The notes: a model not told the origin generated them from the letters alone. A DNA stretch of 64,000 bases from Steinernema hermaphroditum (GCA_030435675.1 CM059624.1:13416769-13480768); one strand, 5' to 3'; numbered from the stretch's first letter, positions 24,001 to 34,491 are shown. Numbers and translations are program-made.

Positions 24001-25484
24001 TCAACGACTCCCAATACATGTATCAATCTGTTATGGTGCCAAGGTACTCCATCAGTCCATAGCCCTGTGTATTTTCCGTTCTAGAAGCGACATAGCTGCC
24101 TCCGAAGTGATGTCCACGTGTAGTGAAATGTCAAACCTTTCCGTTCTTAAAGAACGTGCGAAACGCTCTCAGGGGTATGTACAAGCTTTTGTTTGTTCAA
24201 GATGAAATGGAACATTTCAGATTATGGGAATTAACCTCCTCAACGGGGCCGTCCACTTCGGCCCATTTCCTCCAAGTCACTGCCGACTCCGACTCACCTA
24301 TGACCGATTCTTGTTTTAGTCGATCCACTATGTCCGTTAGAAGGTACGGTGCCCTGATAGACTGATATGTATGTTGCAAATATCCAAAAGAAGGATGATC
24401 TTTCAGGGGACGGTCATACCTCAATAGCTAATTTTTGGAATTAGGGTGGCTAGGTCAGTTCGGAAACATACGGGATCTTCTGGGATAAAGTTTCATTTTT
24501 GAGTCTCTCGTTGGTTGCTAAAGGCGCCAACATTGGCACAAGTCTTGTTTGTTAAAGTTTTCGGAAACATTATCTCGGACCCTTTTTAGCTAATTTTTGG
24601 AATTAGGATACTTGCATCGGTTCGGAAAAATAGGGATCTCCATCTCCACCAGTTTTTTCCAAATAACACAAGCTAGATGTCAAGTTTATCTATCTGTCTT
24701 GGAGTAAGCTTAAGCAGGTGGATTAGACCTCATCTTGTCACGTTTGAGTCACCATTTTTAGGTCCTTTGTGGACCTGTTTATTAAAGACGAGGCAACTGA
24801 TTCGCACTAAAGACTCGTATGTGTGGTGAGGTTCCTTCCTTTTTTTCGTATATAAGATCAGCATTTAATCCATAACGATGGCACAGAGACTTACGCGATC
24901 TAGTCAAAAATCAAGTGAATCGATCGGTAAAACACAGATCTTGTCGTTATTGGACTCATTTTTGGACGACTTACATGGCTCCTTATGGTTAAGAGACCAC
25001 CCACAACTGCTCACCGCTTTGCCCGGCTTCGTATCGTAATCTTCGTGTTTGTAGCATGGCGCCGCCTCCATCTAACAACCAGTTGATGTTCGATTCGGCG
25101 ATTGCGATGACCGAGTTTGTCTCCAGTGAAGACGACCGCTCTTCAGTGCGCTCCTCGATCGCCGGCCGAAACTCGGGCATTCTGGACCGGAGCAGCAGCG
25201 GTCTTAACGGAAACGGCGCCAAATATCAGCCATCGGCGATTCTGAGGTTTGTTTATCAGGCCGTGGATGATCGATTCTAGACCGATTCTTTCAGACGCAC
25301 GTGTCTAGAGAACATAACCGAGCGACCGTCGTCCAATCCAGCGGATTCGATCTCGATTGCGCAGTCCGAACGGAGTTTGGAGTGGTGCGACGACGACATT
25401 CCCATCAAGGGGCCAGAAGTCGCTGTTCAGGCGGACGCCGAGCGCGAAGAACTCATCCGCCGATGGATTAGGGATTGTAAATAG
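21009..25484 (+). CDS. Ser-rich protein with N-terminal membrane segment, 8 exons
   Basis: Exons 21009-21114, 22886-23186, 23233-23420, 23818-24043, 24085-24174, 24221-24343, 25055-25246 and 25295-25484 join in phase throughout to 471 codons plus stop. All introns are GT-AG. The start is an ATG (MSLDCCIHPGLSANV) followed by a GTAAGC donor. A hydrophobic segment at about residues 38-57 (GTLLVFGVGGYCVYRMWV) is followed by basic residues, suggesting one membrane anchor. The remainder is polar, acidic and Ser-rich (SSEDDRSSVRSS, SDSPMTDS), probably disordered and phosphorylated. Codon use is GC-rich, unlike the introns. I cannot name the family. An alternative ending splices from 25476 to an exon at 25536-25582, replacing the last two residues. 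Introns 1, 3 and 6 carry repeats and ATTTTTG elements. Confidence 0.75.
21770..22700. repeat. Segmental duplication unit, copy 1 (in intron 1)
   Basis: Matches 26028-26990 in direct orientation. Landmarks are CTTCATAATGTAGTATTA, GACATCAATATGGA, CTTGAGGTTTGAGTGATTGA, AGTAAACAGA-like sequence and GGTTATGGGTCGAAAAA. On the minus strand it contains a decayed copy of the membrane-protein family at 27.5 kb (frame broken by a stop just after MAVVYM). Confidence 0.8.
23460..23760 (+). repeat. Three intronic hairpin repeats
   Basis: Within intron 3, a unit of about 80-110 bp occurs three times. Each has CCATATATCA, then a short inverted repeat with ATGCCGTCT and AGACGGCAT arms about 18 nt apart, then AGCTAAATGTAGGG (AGATAAATGTAGGG in the middle copy). 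The arms are perfect in copies 1 (23475-23510) and 3 (23697-23731). Copy 2 (about 23582-23618) has a mismatch. Could form small RNA hairpins in the pre-mRNA. Confidence 0.7.
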
Positions 25485-25729
25485 AGATTTAGTGGAATTT
25501 TAAGTAATTCATGACTGGTGTTCTTTTCATGGTAGACGACCTTGATAAATTTTGTGCCTTGTTTGTGGTCTTCGACACTTAGTTTATTGTAATTCGTTGA
25601 TCCCAACCAGGGTTGTGCAAGTCTTTTTGACGGTTTTTTTTTGGTTTCTTTTGCAGATGCGTTTTAAGTCGATACCTTCCATTTTTTTCGATACTTCCAC
25701 GTTTATGAAGCTTTTTTCACTCAGAGCTG

Positions 25730-25990
25730 CCATCATCGTGTGTATCGTCGTCGCCTTCTTAAAGTCATCTCGCCATCTGGTTCGAGGTTCTCCAAGCGGT
25801 CTTCTTGTGGGAGGTCTCCATTAGGCGATTTTTCACTTCATTCTTTCGTCGTTCCATGTTGTTGAGCGGTCGAGAGTTTCTTTCGCGCTGATGTAGTGAG
25901 AGACCAGGTTTGAACCATGGACCAGGGCGGAGAGCATGCACAAGTTGAAAAGGCGTCGTTTCTATGGTCCAGCTGATTAAAAAGTGCTTA
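25730..25990 (-). pseudogene. Fragment of LINE (RTE-like) reverse transcriptase 3' region
   Basis: On the minus strand the decayed frames read KRRLF.LC.L..LV.G.NLVSHYIS and, downstream, RPPTRR...EPRTRWRDDF. This order (Leu-rich block, then RPPTRW-type block) is typical of the C-terminal end of RTE/CR1-type LINE reverse transcriptases. Frames are broken and only about 260 bp remain. Compare 55291-55669, which preserves the same block better. Confidence 0.6.
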
Positions 25991-26027
25991 AAACGTTCTT
26001 CCTGAGGAGCGGACGACAGCTGCTTCG

Positions 26028-26990
26028 ATCGGAAAGCTACACACATTTTTGTCTCATCAGTTCTCATAATATCTTTATTGTCTTCATAATGTAGTATTAC
26101 ATGACATCAATATGGAACCCCGAACTCTTAGATATTCAGCTGGAATTAGGTATTCAGCTCTTGTTATGGAAGCACCTTATTATGTCTGCATAGCAAAGCA
26201 TTTACAAACAAGGCAGTCCATGTACTTTAATCTCTAGTATGGTACTTGTTCCTCATATTCTTTGGATCGGAAATCAGAGTACGGTGGGTAGTTTCGGGTT
26301 GCTTATGAAGAACCCGTTTTGTCCGTGCAAATCGGGAACTTCTTGAGGTTTGAGTGATTGACTGACAGAGAGCAGCTGGGGAACTGAGGGTTTTTGATGA
26401 GGAAGAATGCCGAGTAAACATGTTAAGGATCATGCGTATACTACTGCCATGACGTACCAGATCAATGACCTGTGAACAATCTTACAACTTTGACGATGAG
26501 AACAAAGTTTATCATCTTCTTTCTGATGAAAGGGACGTCCTCAGACTTGTCGCTCTTCTATGTAAAGCGATGCTGGCCACCACCAAGCGCCAATTATGTT
26601 TTCAGATGACCAGGTAGTCCTGAATCTATCTTGAATCAAAAGTAAACAGAAGCATAGTAAATGATTTTTGTGGGTCTTGATAGTTGCGAAGCAGAACGAG
26701 TTGATTAGGTTGAAACACTAAAAATGTCGGTTCTCAAAACTGAATGTGTATTATCAAAAATGTGCGCAAAGGAGAAGTGGCACCATCTGGGTGAGACTCC
26801 CTATGTCTTTTGTTGTTGTACAAGTCTGGTAGCAATGAAAGGCTTTTCATAAATTTGTCCTGATCTCTGATTGATTGACAGCGATTTCACCAATCGATTT
26901 AATGACCTCAGCTCACTTTGTAAGCTAAGGCCTGATTCCGCGTTCACATAAACTCTTAGGTTATGGGTCGAAAAATTCTGTGATCATATG
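26028..26990. repeat. Segmental duplication unit, copy 2
   Basis: Direct copy of 21770-22700. It abuts the LINE fragment at 25730-25990, and an equivalent LINE piece is not seen next to copy 1. The minus-strand frame (MILNMFTRHSSSSKT) is shifted relative to the intact ORF at 27501-27890. Confidence 0.8.
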
Positions 26991-27313
26991 TACATGCTTC
27001 ATATCCTTTGTGCACTTTCAAATTACTTTTAACGAACCCGTTTCGCCCGTGAAAATCGGGAACTTCTTGAGGTTCGAGTGATTGACTGACAGAAAGCATT
27101 TGAGGAAGTGAGGGGTTTTGATGACGAAGATGAGGAACGAGTTGAGCTCGCGTAAACATGACAACAAGTACAGGAAGATCCATAAACAGTGTCACGCGTT
27201 CGGAACTCTTGAATTTTTAGCGCTTTTCTGCATTTTTCTGATCTCCCTGTATACTGCTGCCATGACGTAGCAGATCGTAAACATGAGATAAGGAATGAGG
27301 AAGAACAATACAC
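26956..27313 (-). pseudogene. Decayed member of the 27.5-kb membrane-protein family
   Basis: Shares with 27501-27890 the sequence from the GAGGAAGAACAATACACG block through CCCGTTTCG.CCGTG.AAATCGGGAACT, in the same orientation and about 450 bp away. It is interrupted by an extra segment (about 27190-27250) and by frameshifts. Confidence 0.6.
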
Positions 27314-27500
27314 GCATACTGTTGCTGAAATTGTTTGAAATTTTGGGGAATGAGCATTTGAGCATAAGCATTGAAAAATGCGTTTTTTTACTATATTGTC
27401 ATATTTTGAGTGATTTCCTCCTATATCATTTGTAGGCGAGCATAGATCTAGTTATTTTATTTTTGATGATATGTATATGCTTCATATCCTTTTTGCACTT

Positions 27501-27890
27501 TCAAATTACTTTTAACAAACCCGTTTCGTCCGTGCAAATCGGGAACTCCTCGAGGTTTGAGTGATTGATTGACAGAAAGCAGTTGAGGAAGTGAGGGTTT
27601 TTGATGAGGAAGAACGAGTTGAGCTCGCGTAAACATGACAACACGTATACTACTGTCATGACGTAGTAGATCGTAAACATGAGATGAGGAATGAGGAAGA
27701 ACAATACACGTATACTGTTGAAAGTAGGTTGCTGAAATTGTTTGAAATTTTGGGGAACGAACACCATCATCGACAACAAGCAAAGCCCATAAAATATCAT
27801 TACAAGAGCCGCTCTCTTTTTGATAGCGATCCAAATCAGCGTAGCGTAACAAAGATGAAAGTTCATATCATTATCAACTGCGTCCATCAT
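27501..27890 (-). CDS. Putative multi-pass membrane protein, family unknown
   Basis: An ATG-started 129-codon frame with three hydrophobic stretches: roughly residues 14-48 (IWIAIKKRAALVMIFYGL into SMMVFV), 64-85 (VLFFLIPHLMFTIYYVMTVV) and 92-105. The charge distribution suits a nematode tetraspan or partial serpentine receptor, but I recognise no family motif. Four weaker relatives lie at about 22160-21890, 26433-26227, 27313-26956 and around 28340-28420, all on the minus strand and all broken. This copy is the only one open across the shared region. It may be a complete small gene, the last exon of a larger one, or simply the youngest relic. Confidence 0.4.
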   Translation of the reverse strand: MMDAVDNDMNFHLCYATLIWIAIKKRAALVMIFYGLCLLSMMVFVPQNFKQFQQPTFNSIRVLFFLIPHLMFTIYYVMTVVYVLSCLRELNSFFLIKNPHFLNCFLSINHSNLEEFPICTDETGLLKVI

Positions 27891-28685
27891 CCGAAGATTG
27901 TCATGGATTCGCGTCGTCTTTACAGTATATGAATTATTTTTACTCCGTTTTTAATTCCATCTTTGAATTATTTTCGCGAAAATTTATTTTGTTTCAAGTA
28001 TATCTGTGAAATCTACATTTATACAATGTGTGCCATCTGGCGCTGCCAAGCTTCTTTATGAGGGATTTTCTAAGAGGGGTTTCAAATTTGCACATTTTAT
28101 TTATACAGCACAGGCAAATGCGCTTTTTTGGAAGGCAATGTTTATGATTTTTCCTACTAGTGTTTTCAACCTGTCGCAACTAGATTTTTGCTGATAGGAT
28201 AGATAACCTTTGCTCCAGGAATGCTCTAGGAAATCTTCAATTCACTCTTGAGGACCACTCTCAATCGACGAAAGAACATTCAAAAGCAGATTTTTGATCT
28301 TCGATACATGATGATGCATGTTTTCGATAAACTCTCTTTGTTCGTGCGACTTGGGAACTATTCGCAATTTGAGTGATTGACAGAGGATTGTCCAGGAAGT
28401 GATGACCGATAACAAGGATTATGAGGAAGATAGATCGTCTCTGAAGCTACACGTACATATACTTCTACTCGATGTGAGAGCTGACAGCAGTTCCGTGGAA
28501 ACTGTGTGAATGTACCAAGGATGAATTGTATTTCGGGCTATGTGCAGTGGACATCATAACGATAGACCCGCTCCACGATAACCCGTTTCCTTCGACATAA
28601 CACAACAAACGGCCTCGATGACAAGCTATAAGCAAGATATACAGTAGTATACTGTTATAATAGTACGTGACCTTTCAGTTCAATT
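27891..28685. other. No gene seen
   Basis: AT-rich sequence with two ATTTTTG elements (28183, 28288) and a weak fifth copy of the GTTTGAGTGATTGACAGA family at about 28340-28420. Confidence 0.5.
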
Positions 28686-28689
28686 CAAT

Positions 28690-29760
28690 TCAATCAGCTT
28701 TTCAATCAACTCTGAAACTTTATTCGGTGTGCTCCTGGATCCTTTTTTCACCGTCTCTGGACTCCCAGTCCTCCTGGATGGGGCTCAGCACCTGGAAGCT
28801 CTAGTATTGCTTCACTTGTGCTTAGAAGTTGTACACGATTATTCCGGGCGAGCTTAGACCCGTTTGAAAGCTCAGTAAATTCTACACAACAGTGTCGTCT
28901 CCGATTTTTTTATTTCGAGTTTGTTTTCGAGAAATCGAAGAAGTTTAGTGCGTTTTTGCGGGCGGGGGCGAGCGAACCGAGTGGACTATGCTTTGCGACA
29001 TCGTGTCAGGAGCCCGGGGGATTGGTCTCGACACGATTGGCGTGTGTTGTGCGGTGTGTAGTGCGTGTTTGTTATCGAGATTTAGTACTATAGAGTGGTT
29101 TTGGGGATTTCTCCTTTATTGTTCACAAATTGTCTTTACAACGAACTTTTACACTAACTGATAATTGATGTTCCTTTGAATTCTTCTTCATTCTGCAGTA
29201 GAACTGAAACGGGGCGCAGAAACAATTGAGGAAATGCTTGAGGAGTATCAAGACGCACGACAAAAGACAAATTAAGATGATTAGGAGCGCGACGTAGACT
29301 ATCGCTGTCACAAGGTAACCCAAGAGCTGCGACAGCAGACTGCTCAATTCCGTTTCCACAGCGTCCCCGGCTTCTCCATTTTGGAGCACTTCCTTCACCG
29401 TTCCTATGATTTTGTCTCCGACTACTTCGTAGCTGATCAAGAAGACTGGGTTTTTATCTCCGTTTCTCTGCTCCAATGCAACTTCCCGAACATTCTTTGA
29501 ATTCTCTTCGTCGAAGAAGGACTGCTTACCAAACGTTAGCAGTACGGGCTCTTCATCGGGATTCGCGACGATTTGACCTCCGCTGTGCCGTTGTTCCACG
29601 ATCGCTGGTCCTACCATATGTGGCGTAGGACCTCCACTGAGGTAATGCAGAAGACAGTGGAAGAGAAGCACTTGAATGATCTTCATGTTCAGCTTGAGAG
29701 TGAATTGTGAGGACCGGTCCATGGTTAGCTCTTATATTGCCCGGATCAGCAAAATGGCAT
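28690..29760. repeat. Gene-bearing tandem duplication, unit 1
   Basis: Direct duplicate of 31230-32330 across the flank (AACTTTATTCGGT, CTCCTGGATGGG, CACCTGGAAGCTCTAGTATT) and the whole minus-strand gene. The units are separated by about 1.5 kb that contains an unrelated plus-strand gene. Confidence 0.85.
29123..29686 (-). CDS. Secreted/type-I membrane protein, tandem paralogue A
   Basis: 187 codons from the ATG at 29686. An upstream in-frame ATG at 29722 is less likely, because its sequence is not conserved in frame in paralogue B. Residues 1-19 (MKIIQVLLFHCLLHYLSGG) form a signal peptide. A luminal or extracellular domain rich in charged residues follows. A long hydrophobic segment at about 128-155 (YLVTAIVYVALLIILICLLS) is followed by a Cys-containing, then basic tail. 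AATAAA lies just after the stop. Function unknown, no conserved family recognised. It is paralogous along its length to 31703-32215, and in both copies the start is preceded by TTAGCTCTTATATTGCCCG, a possible core promoter. Confidence 0.7.
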   Translation of the reverse strand: MKIIQVLLFHCLLHYLSGGPTPHMVGPAIVEQRHSGGQIVANPDEEPVLLTFGKQSFFDEENSKNVREVALEQRNGDKNPVFLISYEVVGDKIIGTVKEVLQNGEAGDAVETELSSLLSQLLGYLVTAIVYVALLIILICLLSCVLILLKHFLNCFCAPFQFYCRMKKNSKEHQLSVSVKVRCKDNL

Positions 29761-29954
29761 AGCTTTATATTTTGCTAAGCGATGCTAATACAGGTCTTTC
29801 ATTTGTGCTCTCAGCGATCGGTCGGGTTGTCCAATCGCTCTCTCTCTCTAAGACTGTCAGAGCCGAGTGAGTTAAATGAGCGGACATTTTTGACCTTTCT
29901 TCTTAGCCGCAATGAACGCTACGGCTCCCTAACTCTTTGGATAACACTCCAAGA

Positions 29955-30581
29955 GGCTCGAATGGATCGATTACCGCCAGAAGTCCCGAGCCAGAAGATC
30001 ACGAAGAAGTGGACAGGCCTAAAAGAAACTCCGTGGTCTCCTTCTATGAGACCGTCCTCGTCCACTCCGATCAAAACGCCTTCGCCAAACGCAAATCTAT
30101 GGGCTCCATTCGCCAGAAGGTCTCCGCCATTCCCGAAATGTCCGATATTTCGGAGAATATCTCCGAGAATTCGTCCCTCTCGCAGCCGAATACCGTACCC
30201 AACGAGAACAAGAGGAAGTCGACGAGGAGAGCCTCCTTGCAACTAGTCAGCAAATTCATACGCAGTAGGAGGTCGAAGAATCCCAGCATTGGAGCCGACA
30301 GCGGCAGAGGGAGTTCGGTGACGTCGACGAACTCACTTCTGGTAGGTACGTCGAGTGGATGTGGCTAAGAATAGCGGATTTAGAGAGAGCGAGTCTCCCT
30401 AACCTCGTCCGATAGCTGCTTCACCGACGAACGGAGCTCCTTCGAGATGACCTCGATGGGATCTTCGAGTTCCGATACGTCTCCTGCCTCGCCTCCCAAG
30501 GTTAAGAGTCCTAGAACGCCAAAATTTGTGATAACCGATCATAGTCAAGAAGCCGAAGTGCAACCGATTCTCCCAAAATAG
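29955..30581 (+). CDS. Ser/Arg-rich protein, 5' end unresolved
   Basis: Two exons, to 30341 and 30384-30581, join across a 42-nt intron (G|GTAGGT, TTTAG|A) in phase, giving a Ser-rich, basic protein (RRASLQLVSKFIRSRRSKNP, then SSSSDTSPASPPKVKSPRTP) ending at TAG. The composition suggests a disordered phosphoprotein with proline-directed sites. The 5' end is a problem. A strong acceptor at 29906 leads straight into a stop at 29913 in this frame, and the next usable acceptor (about 29953) is weak; the first in-frame ATG is at 30099. The gene may start in an exon I have not identified, may be a 3' part of the similar Ser-rich gene at 21-25 kb, or may be broken. Confidence 0.5.
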
Positions 30582-31229
30582 TTTAATACTGGTCTCCTAA
30601 TGTACATATGCCATGTATCTGATCTTTCGAATAAAACGTTAATCTAGAGTTGACGGCTGACGGCTTGCAATCCATCAAGCGACTCACGGATCGGTTGAGT
30701 CGGCTGGCCATATACGGCTCAACCGTTGCCCACCTCTGGTCATCACCACTTTGCTAGATCGGTATTCGGTATCCAGCTATCGCGAACGTCTTGGACATCT
30801 CGATCTTGAACATCTGCATTGATGATCCGACTTGCGACTTACAATGGTGACCCGAGTTATGCTACGACTACAACCGCCACTTCCTGCGTTTTCTTCATGG
30901 CTGGTCCAACTTGGCATGACTCAGATTAGCAACTCATAACTATCGATGCTACGGAAGTCCCCCCCCCCCCCCGGGTTTTTACCATTCTTCTGATCAGTTT
31001 CCTGTGCGGTGTGGTTTGGGACGAGATGTCATTGTCACCTCCTGTATCTTGTTATGGAGGAAGAATCGAACCCAGCTCAGGAATCGTGAATTTCATGCTG
31101 CAATCAGCGCCTTTAGTCTTTCAGTAATATCCTCGAAATCATCTCACTCTATTGGACTTCTTAACTCCGAACTCTCACCAATCAGGTGGTCACTGCCTTC
31201 GCCATCGTGGTGTCGATGTGAGAGCCAAC
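30582..31229. other. No gene seen; poly-C tract
   Basis: AATAAAAC-type polyadenylation signal at about 30630 serves the upstream gene. A run of 13-14 C residues lies at about 30959-30972. No other feature. Confidence 0.5.
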
Positions 31230-32330
31230 AATCAATTCAATATCGAGCCTTTCCGTTTTCTCAATCAACTCTGCAACTTTATTCGGTATGGACCCTTTTG
31301 TCATTGTCTCTGGACTCCCTATCCTCCTGGATGGGCCTCAGCACCTGGAAGCTCTAGTATTGCTTCACTTGTGCTTAGAAGTTGTACACGATCATTCCGG
31401 GCGAGCGCTTGAGAAATCGCTTGAGAAATCAATCGAAAAAGTTTCAGTGCGCTTTTGCGGGCGAGGGCGAGCGAACCGAGTGGGCCATGTTCTGCGAAAT
31501 CGTGTCGGGAGCCCCGGGGATTTGTCCCGACACGATGTGGTGTGTGCTTGTTGTCGAGATTTAGTATATAAAGTAGTTTGGGGATTTCTCCTTTATTGTG
31601 CACAAATTGTCTTTACAACGAACTTTTACACTAACTGATAATTGATGTTCCTTTGAATTCTTCTTTATTCTGCAGCAGAAATGGAATGGGGTGCAGAAAC
31701 AATTAAAGGCAGCGCTTGACGAGTATCCAGTTACAGAACAAAAGACAAATGAAGATAATTAGAAGCGCGACGTAGAATATCGCCTCCGCGTGGGGATTCT
31801 CTTCAAGGTAATTGAAGAACGAGACCAGAGTAGTCAATGCCGTTTCCACCGCATCATTGGATTCCTCATTATCAGGCTGCTCAACTTCCAGTGCTTGGTC
31901 CTTGATTTCGACCACTTCCTTCAGCGTTGCTACGATTTTGTCCCCGACGTCTTCGTAGTTGATAAACAATGTGAACTTTTTTCCTTCGGTTTCCTGCTGC
32001 AATCCAACTTCCCGCAGCTTCTTTAACGTCTCTTCATCGTAAACTACCTGCTTACTGTACGTTATCACTATAGGCTCTCCGTAAGGGTTCGCGACGACAT
32101 GACGACCTTCGTTGTACTGCTTTTCCACGATCGCTGAGCCTCCCATATGTGGGGTAGGGAGGCCACTGAGATAATGCAGAAGACAGTTGAAGAGAAGCAC
32201 TTGAATGATCATCATGCTCAGTTTGAGATGTTGTGAATTGTGAGGACCCGTCCATGGTTAGCTCTTATATTGCCCGAATCAGCAAGTGTCATAGCTTTAT
32301 ATTAATAGCGATGCTGATACAAACTAGCGA
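31230..32330. repeat. Gene-bearing tandem duplication, unit 2
   Basis: Second unit of the duplication described at 28690-29760, with the same order of flanking blocks and the paralogous minus-strand gene. Confidence 0.85.
31703..32215 (-). CDS. Secreted/type-I membrane protein, tandem paralogue B (truncated tail)
   Basis: 170 codons from ATG at 32215. Signal peptide (MMIIQVLLFNCLLHYLSG), charged ectodomain with about 12 extra residues relative to A (around EVVEIKDQALEVEQPDNEES), and a membrane segment (AIFYVALLIIFICLLFCNWI). The frame stops right after the membrane helix (LVKRCL), where A continues for about 30 residues. The nucleotide homology to A's tail persists beyond the stop in a shifted frame, so a one-base indel removed the cytoplasmic tail. 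AATAAA follows at the same place as in A. Function unknown. Confidence 0.65.
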   Translation of the reverse strand: MMIIQVLLFNCLLHYLSGLPTPHMGGSAIVEKQYNEGRHVVANPYGEPIVITYSKQVVYDEETLKKLREVGLQQETEGKKFTLFINYEDVGDKIVATLKEVVEIKDQALEVEQPDNEESNDAVETALTTLVSFFNYLEENPHAEAIFYVALLIIFICLLFCNWILVKRCL

Positions 32331-32863
32331 TGTGCATCGCTTTTGTGCCATAGAATGCAGAAATCGTGCCTCGACTCAACAAGAAGCAAGCTGACCAAGC
32401 TGAGGAATGAGCGATGGTCGGAAGCGCTTCGGATGGTAGTCAAGTACATAGACCTGAATGAAGTCGGTCGGTCGGTGTCCCGGCTCCGCTAAACCGTCAC
32501 TGCACATCACTTACATGTAGAGAAGACAAATGTTTTGTATAGTTTCTTTATTAGATGCCCTTCACCAGTAAAGTCCATTGCCGCGTAGCATATCAACGTC
32601 ATGGTGTTTGAAAGAAATCCTGGTTCGGAATCACTGAATGAACATCAAAGAGCAAAGCCGATTTCAAGAGTAGAAAACAGGAGTTAGATACGGTGAAGTG
32701 AAATCACTTCACTATGAGGTAGAACAATGCTTACTATGGGAGATGAAGAAGGGTCGCTGCAAAAACGAATGATTTGATCTTTTCATACATCAGATATGAG
32801 ACAGAAAACAACGAAAAGGAGAATAAGAATAAGTGGAGCATTCAGATACAAAACCACGGTTAT
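32331..32863. other. No gene seen
   Basis: Short intergenic stretch between paralogue B and the srx gene. No ORF or repeat of note. Confidence 0.5.
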
Positions 32864-34031
32864 TCAGGAAGCACCGTATATTTCATTGCGACATGCAGGC
32901 ATGATAGGTCTCGTTTGGATAGGTCCCACCTTCCCGGTTGCAGTTGTAGTGGACTGGCCCGGGCGGTGAGGGCGACGACGAAGATCACGGTTGAAAAGAA
33001 GAAACACCAATCTAAGAGAGAAGTTTGTTTGCCGGCATGAAGAAAAAGGGAGCCTTACCCATCACAGCATTCCTCACTGATCCAGGCCAGAGTGGTGGCG
33101 CCGAAGTGAGCCCATCTGTTGGAGGCGAGGAATGGCGAAATCCAAAAGTACACTATGAGTTCGGTCAGAGTGGCGATCGCTTGGACCATGGCTTGAAAGA
33201 AGAACTTGATATCCTTCGATTTAGCGTGCAGAATGCCACTCTAAAATGTTGAGAACACCCATTGAGAACGCTTCTAAGAGGGGGTACTTTCTGAAGTCGT
33301 CGAATTTTAAAGAAGGTGAACAGATCGATGGTTCCGATAGTGGAGACAACCACGATGCTCATCCAGAAATCGGCGTAGTACCAGACGTACTTGAGGCACG
33401 GAGTGGGGTCGAACATAAAGGTGAACTCTTCTGGGTGATACTGTAGATTGCACTGGGCTGAAGAATGACACATTTTGATCTGGGCTAAAATGACGGACTT
33501 ACGAAGGAAATATGGGATTCCCTGAAGAAAGGATATGGTCCAAACGAGGCCGATAAGACCACATGTGAACTTCAGACTGAAGATACTCTCGTAGCGAAGT
33601 GGGAAGTAGACGTTGACGCATCGATTGATCGAAGTCACCAAGTGCGAAAGCATCGAGGCGTTCCAGAAAACGATCAACATCTGGCCAGTGCGCTTTCCCA
33701 AGTAGGTAGCGTGGAAATCTGGGTCACTGAAATCTTCCTCTGACCCTCATTTAAAGCCTTCTTTCCTACATGATTGTGATCGGCCCGACAAACAGTCCAA
33801 AAACCACAGAATTCCCCAAATTTGCCAAAATCTGCGAAGCGCAGATTATTCCAAACGTCTTTCCGAAGACTTTGTAGCTGCACACAGCGTAGAGAACGTA
33901 GCCATTTATGGCGATCCCCGAAGCTGCGAACTGAAGAAAAGTAGTCCAAGCTACAGTAGTCCAGCACTTACCACGACGATCAGGAAAGCAGCTCTAAGCT
34001 GGTCGATTACGGTGGCACCTTCCATATCCAT
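32864..34031 (-). CDS. Serpentine chemoreceptor, class X (srx family)
   Basis: Five exons, 33972-34031, 33770-33930, 33288-33726, 33059-33240 and 32864-33011, sum to 990 nt (329 aa) in phase. The protein has seven hydrophobic segments. Family marks I can see are the NR after TM3 in SINRCVNVYFPLRYESIF, the Cys-containing loop between TM4 and TM5, and the C-terminal block ending TLAWISEECCDG near TM7. These fit nematode 7TM_GPCR_Srx, G-protein-coupled receptors usually expressed in chemosensory neurons. The ligand is unknown. The exon 2-3 junction uses acceptor TTTCAG at 33727. A nearby alternative CCCAG would shift the frame. The C-terminal tail after TM7 is basic and Ser/Thr-rich. The start is ATG with a second in-frame ATG two codons later. 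Confidence 0.85.
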
Positions 34032-34284
34032 CTCGGTGATGATGATACTAGCCGAAGCGATTTTTGGTTTATATACTCTTTGGGCGTATTATTCTAAGCC
34101 CCAAACAAAGCAAGAGACATCTCGATGTCTATTTTCGGCTAAATTCTGATCGCCAGAAGAGACCATCTCATACTTAGTGAATCATTTCTTTGTTCTGAGC
34201 CCGGCGAAAACAAAAGACTTTTCGTATTTTATGGAAACGCGTATAAAGGGACGCGACGCTACGTAGAGTTTATTGTTGAACGTT

Positions 34285-34491
34285 TCAAAGACTCGTCAAA
34301 AGAGAATCGGTTATGATTTTTTCCGTTTTCACCTTTCGATTGTCACAGGCTAAATACGTATAGCTAGCATGACAGAAATAGAAAGTATTGTTGTGGTATC
34401 CACAGCAGAATGATTGTGCAACCCCAAGTGACGAAGAGGTAAGAGGAAAAGCGATCAGCAATATCGACCAGGCAACTGAGGAAGTCTCCAC
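34285..34491 (-). CDS. Possible Cys-rich secreted peptide (weak)
   Basis: An open frame with a hydrophobic leader-like start (SVAWSILLIAFPLTSSSLG) followed by SFCCGYHNNTFYFCHASY, with four closely spaced cysteines and one N-glycosylation sequon (NNT). There is no ATG in frame at its start. A CTTCCTCAG acceptor just upstream could join it to an earlier exon. Could be chance. Not recognised. Confidence 0.25.
   Translation of the reverse strand: METSSVAWSILLIAFPLTSSSLGVAQSFCCGYHNNTFYFCHASYTYLACDNRKVKTEKIITDSLLTSL

Larger units (their letters stand above)
54..29892 (+). other. Oriented ATTTTTG motif array, left block
   Basis: The 7-mer ATTTTTG recurs on the plus strand about 99 times here, roughly every 300 bp (for example 3176, 4066, 6545, 8853, 11121, 14946, 17282, 19591, 21795, 24495). 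Its complement CAAAAAT was found only about five times. The bases before it are usually A/T-rich and the bases after it vary, so it is not one repeat copied wholesale. It lies in intergenic and intronic sequence. Some copies sit inside local duplications and were multiplied with them, but most have unrelated flanks. Function is unknown; see the findings. Confidence 0.75.

Noticed and set aside
29782..30246. 154-codon plus-strand ORF (frame 2)
   Set aside because: Pro/Arg-rich shadow of the Ser-rich frame. The other frame has the in-phase second exon and stop.
30959..30972. Poly-C tract as a functional element
   Set aside because: A simple homopolymer with no associated feature; it may also be an assembly-sensitive position.
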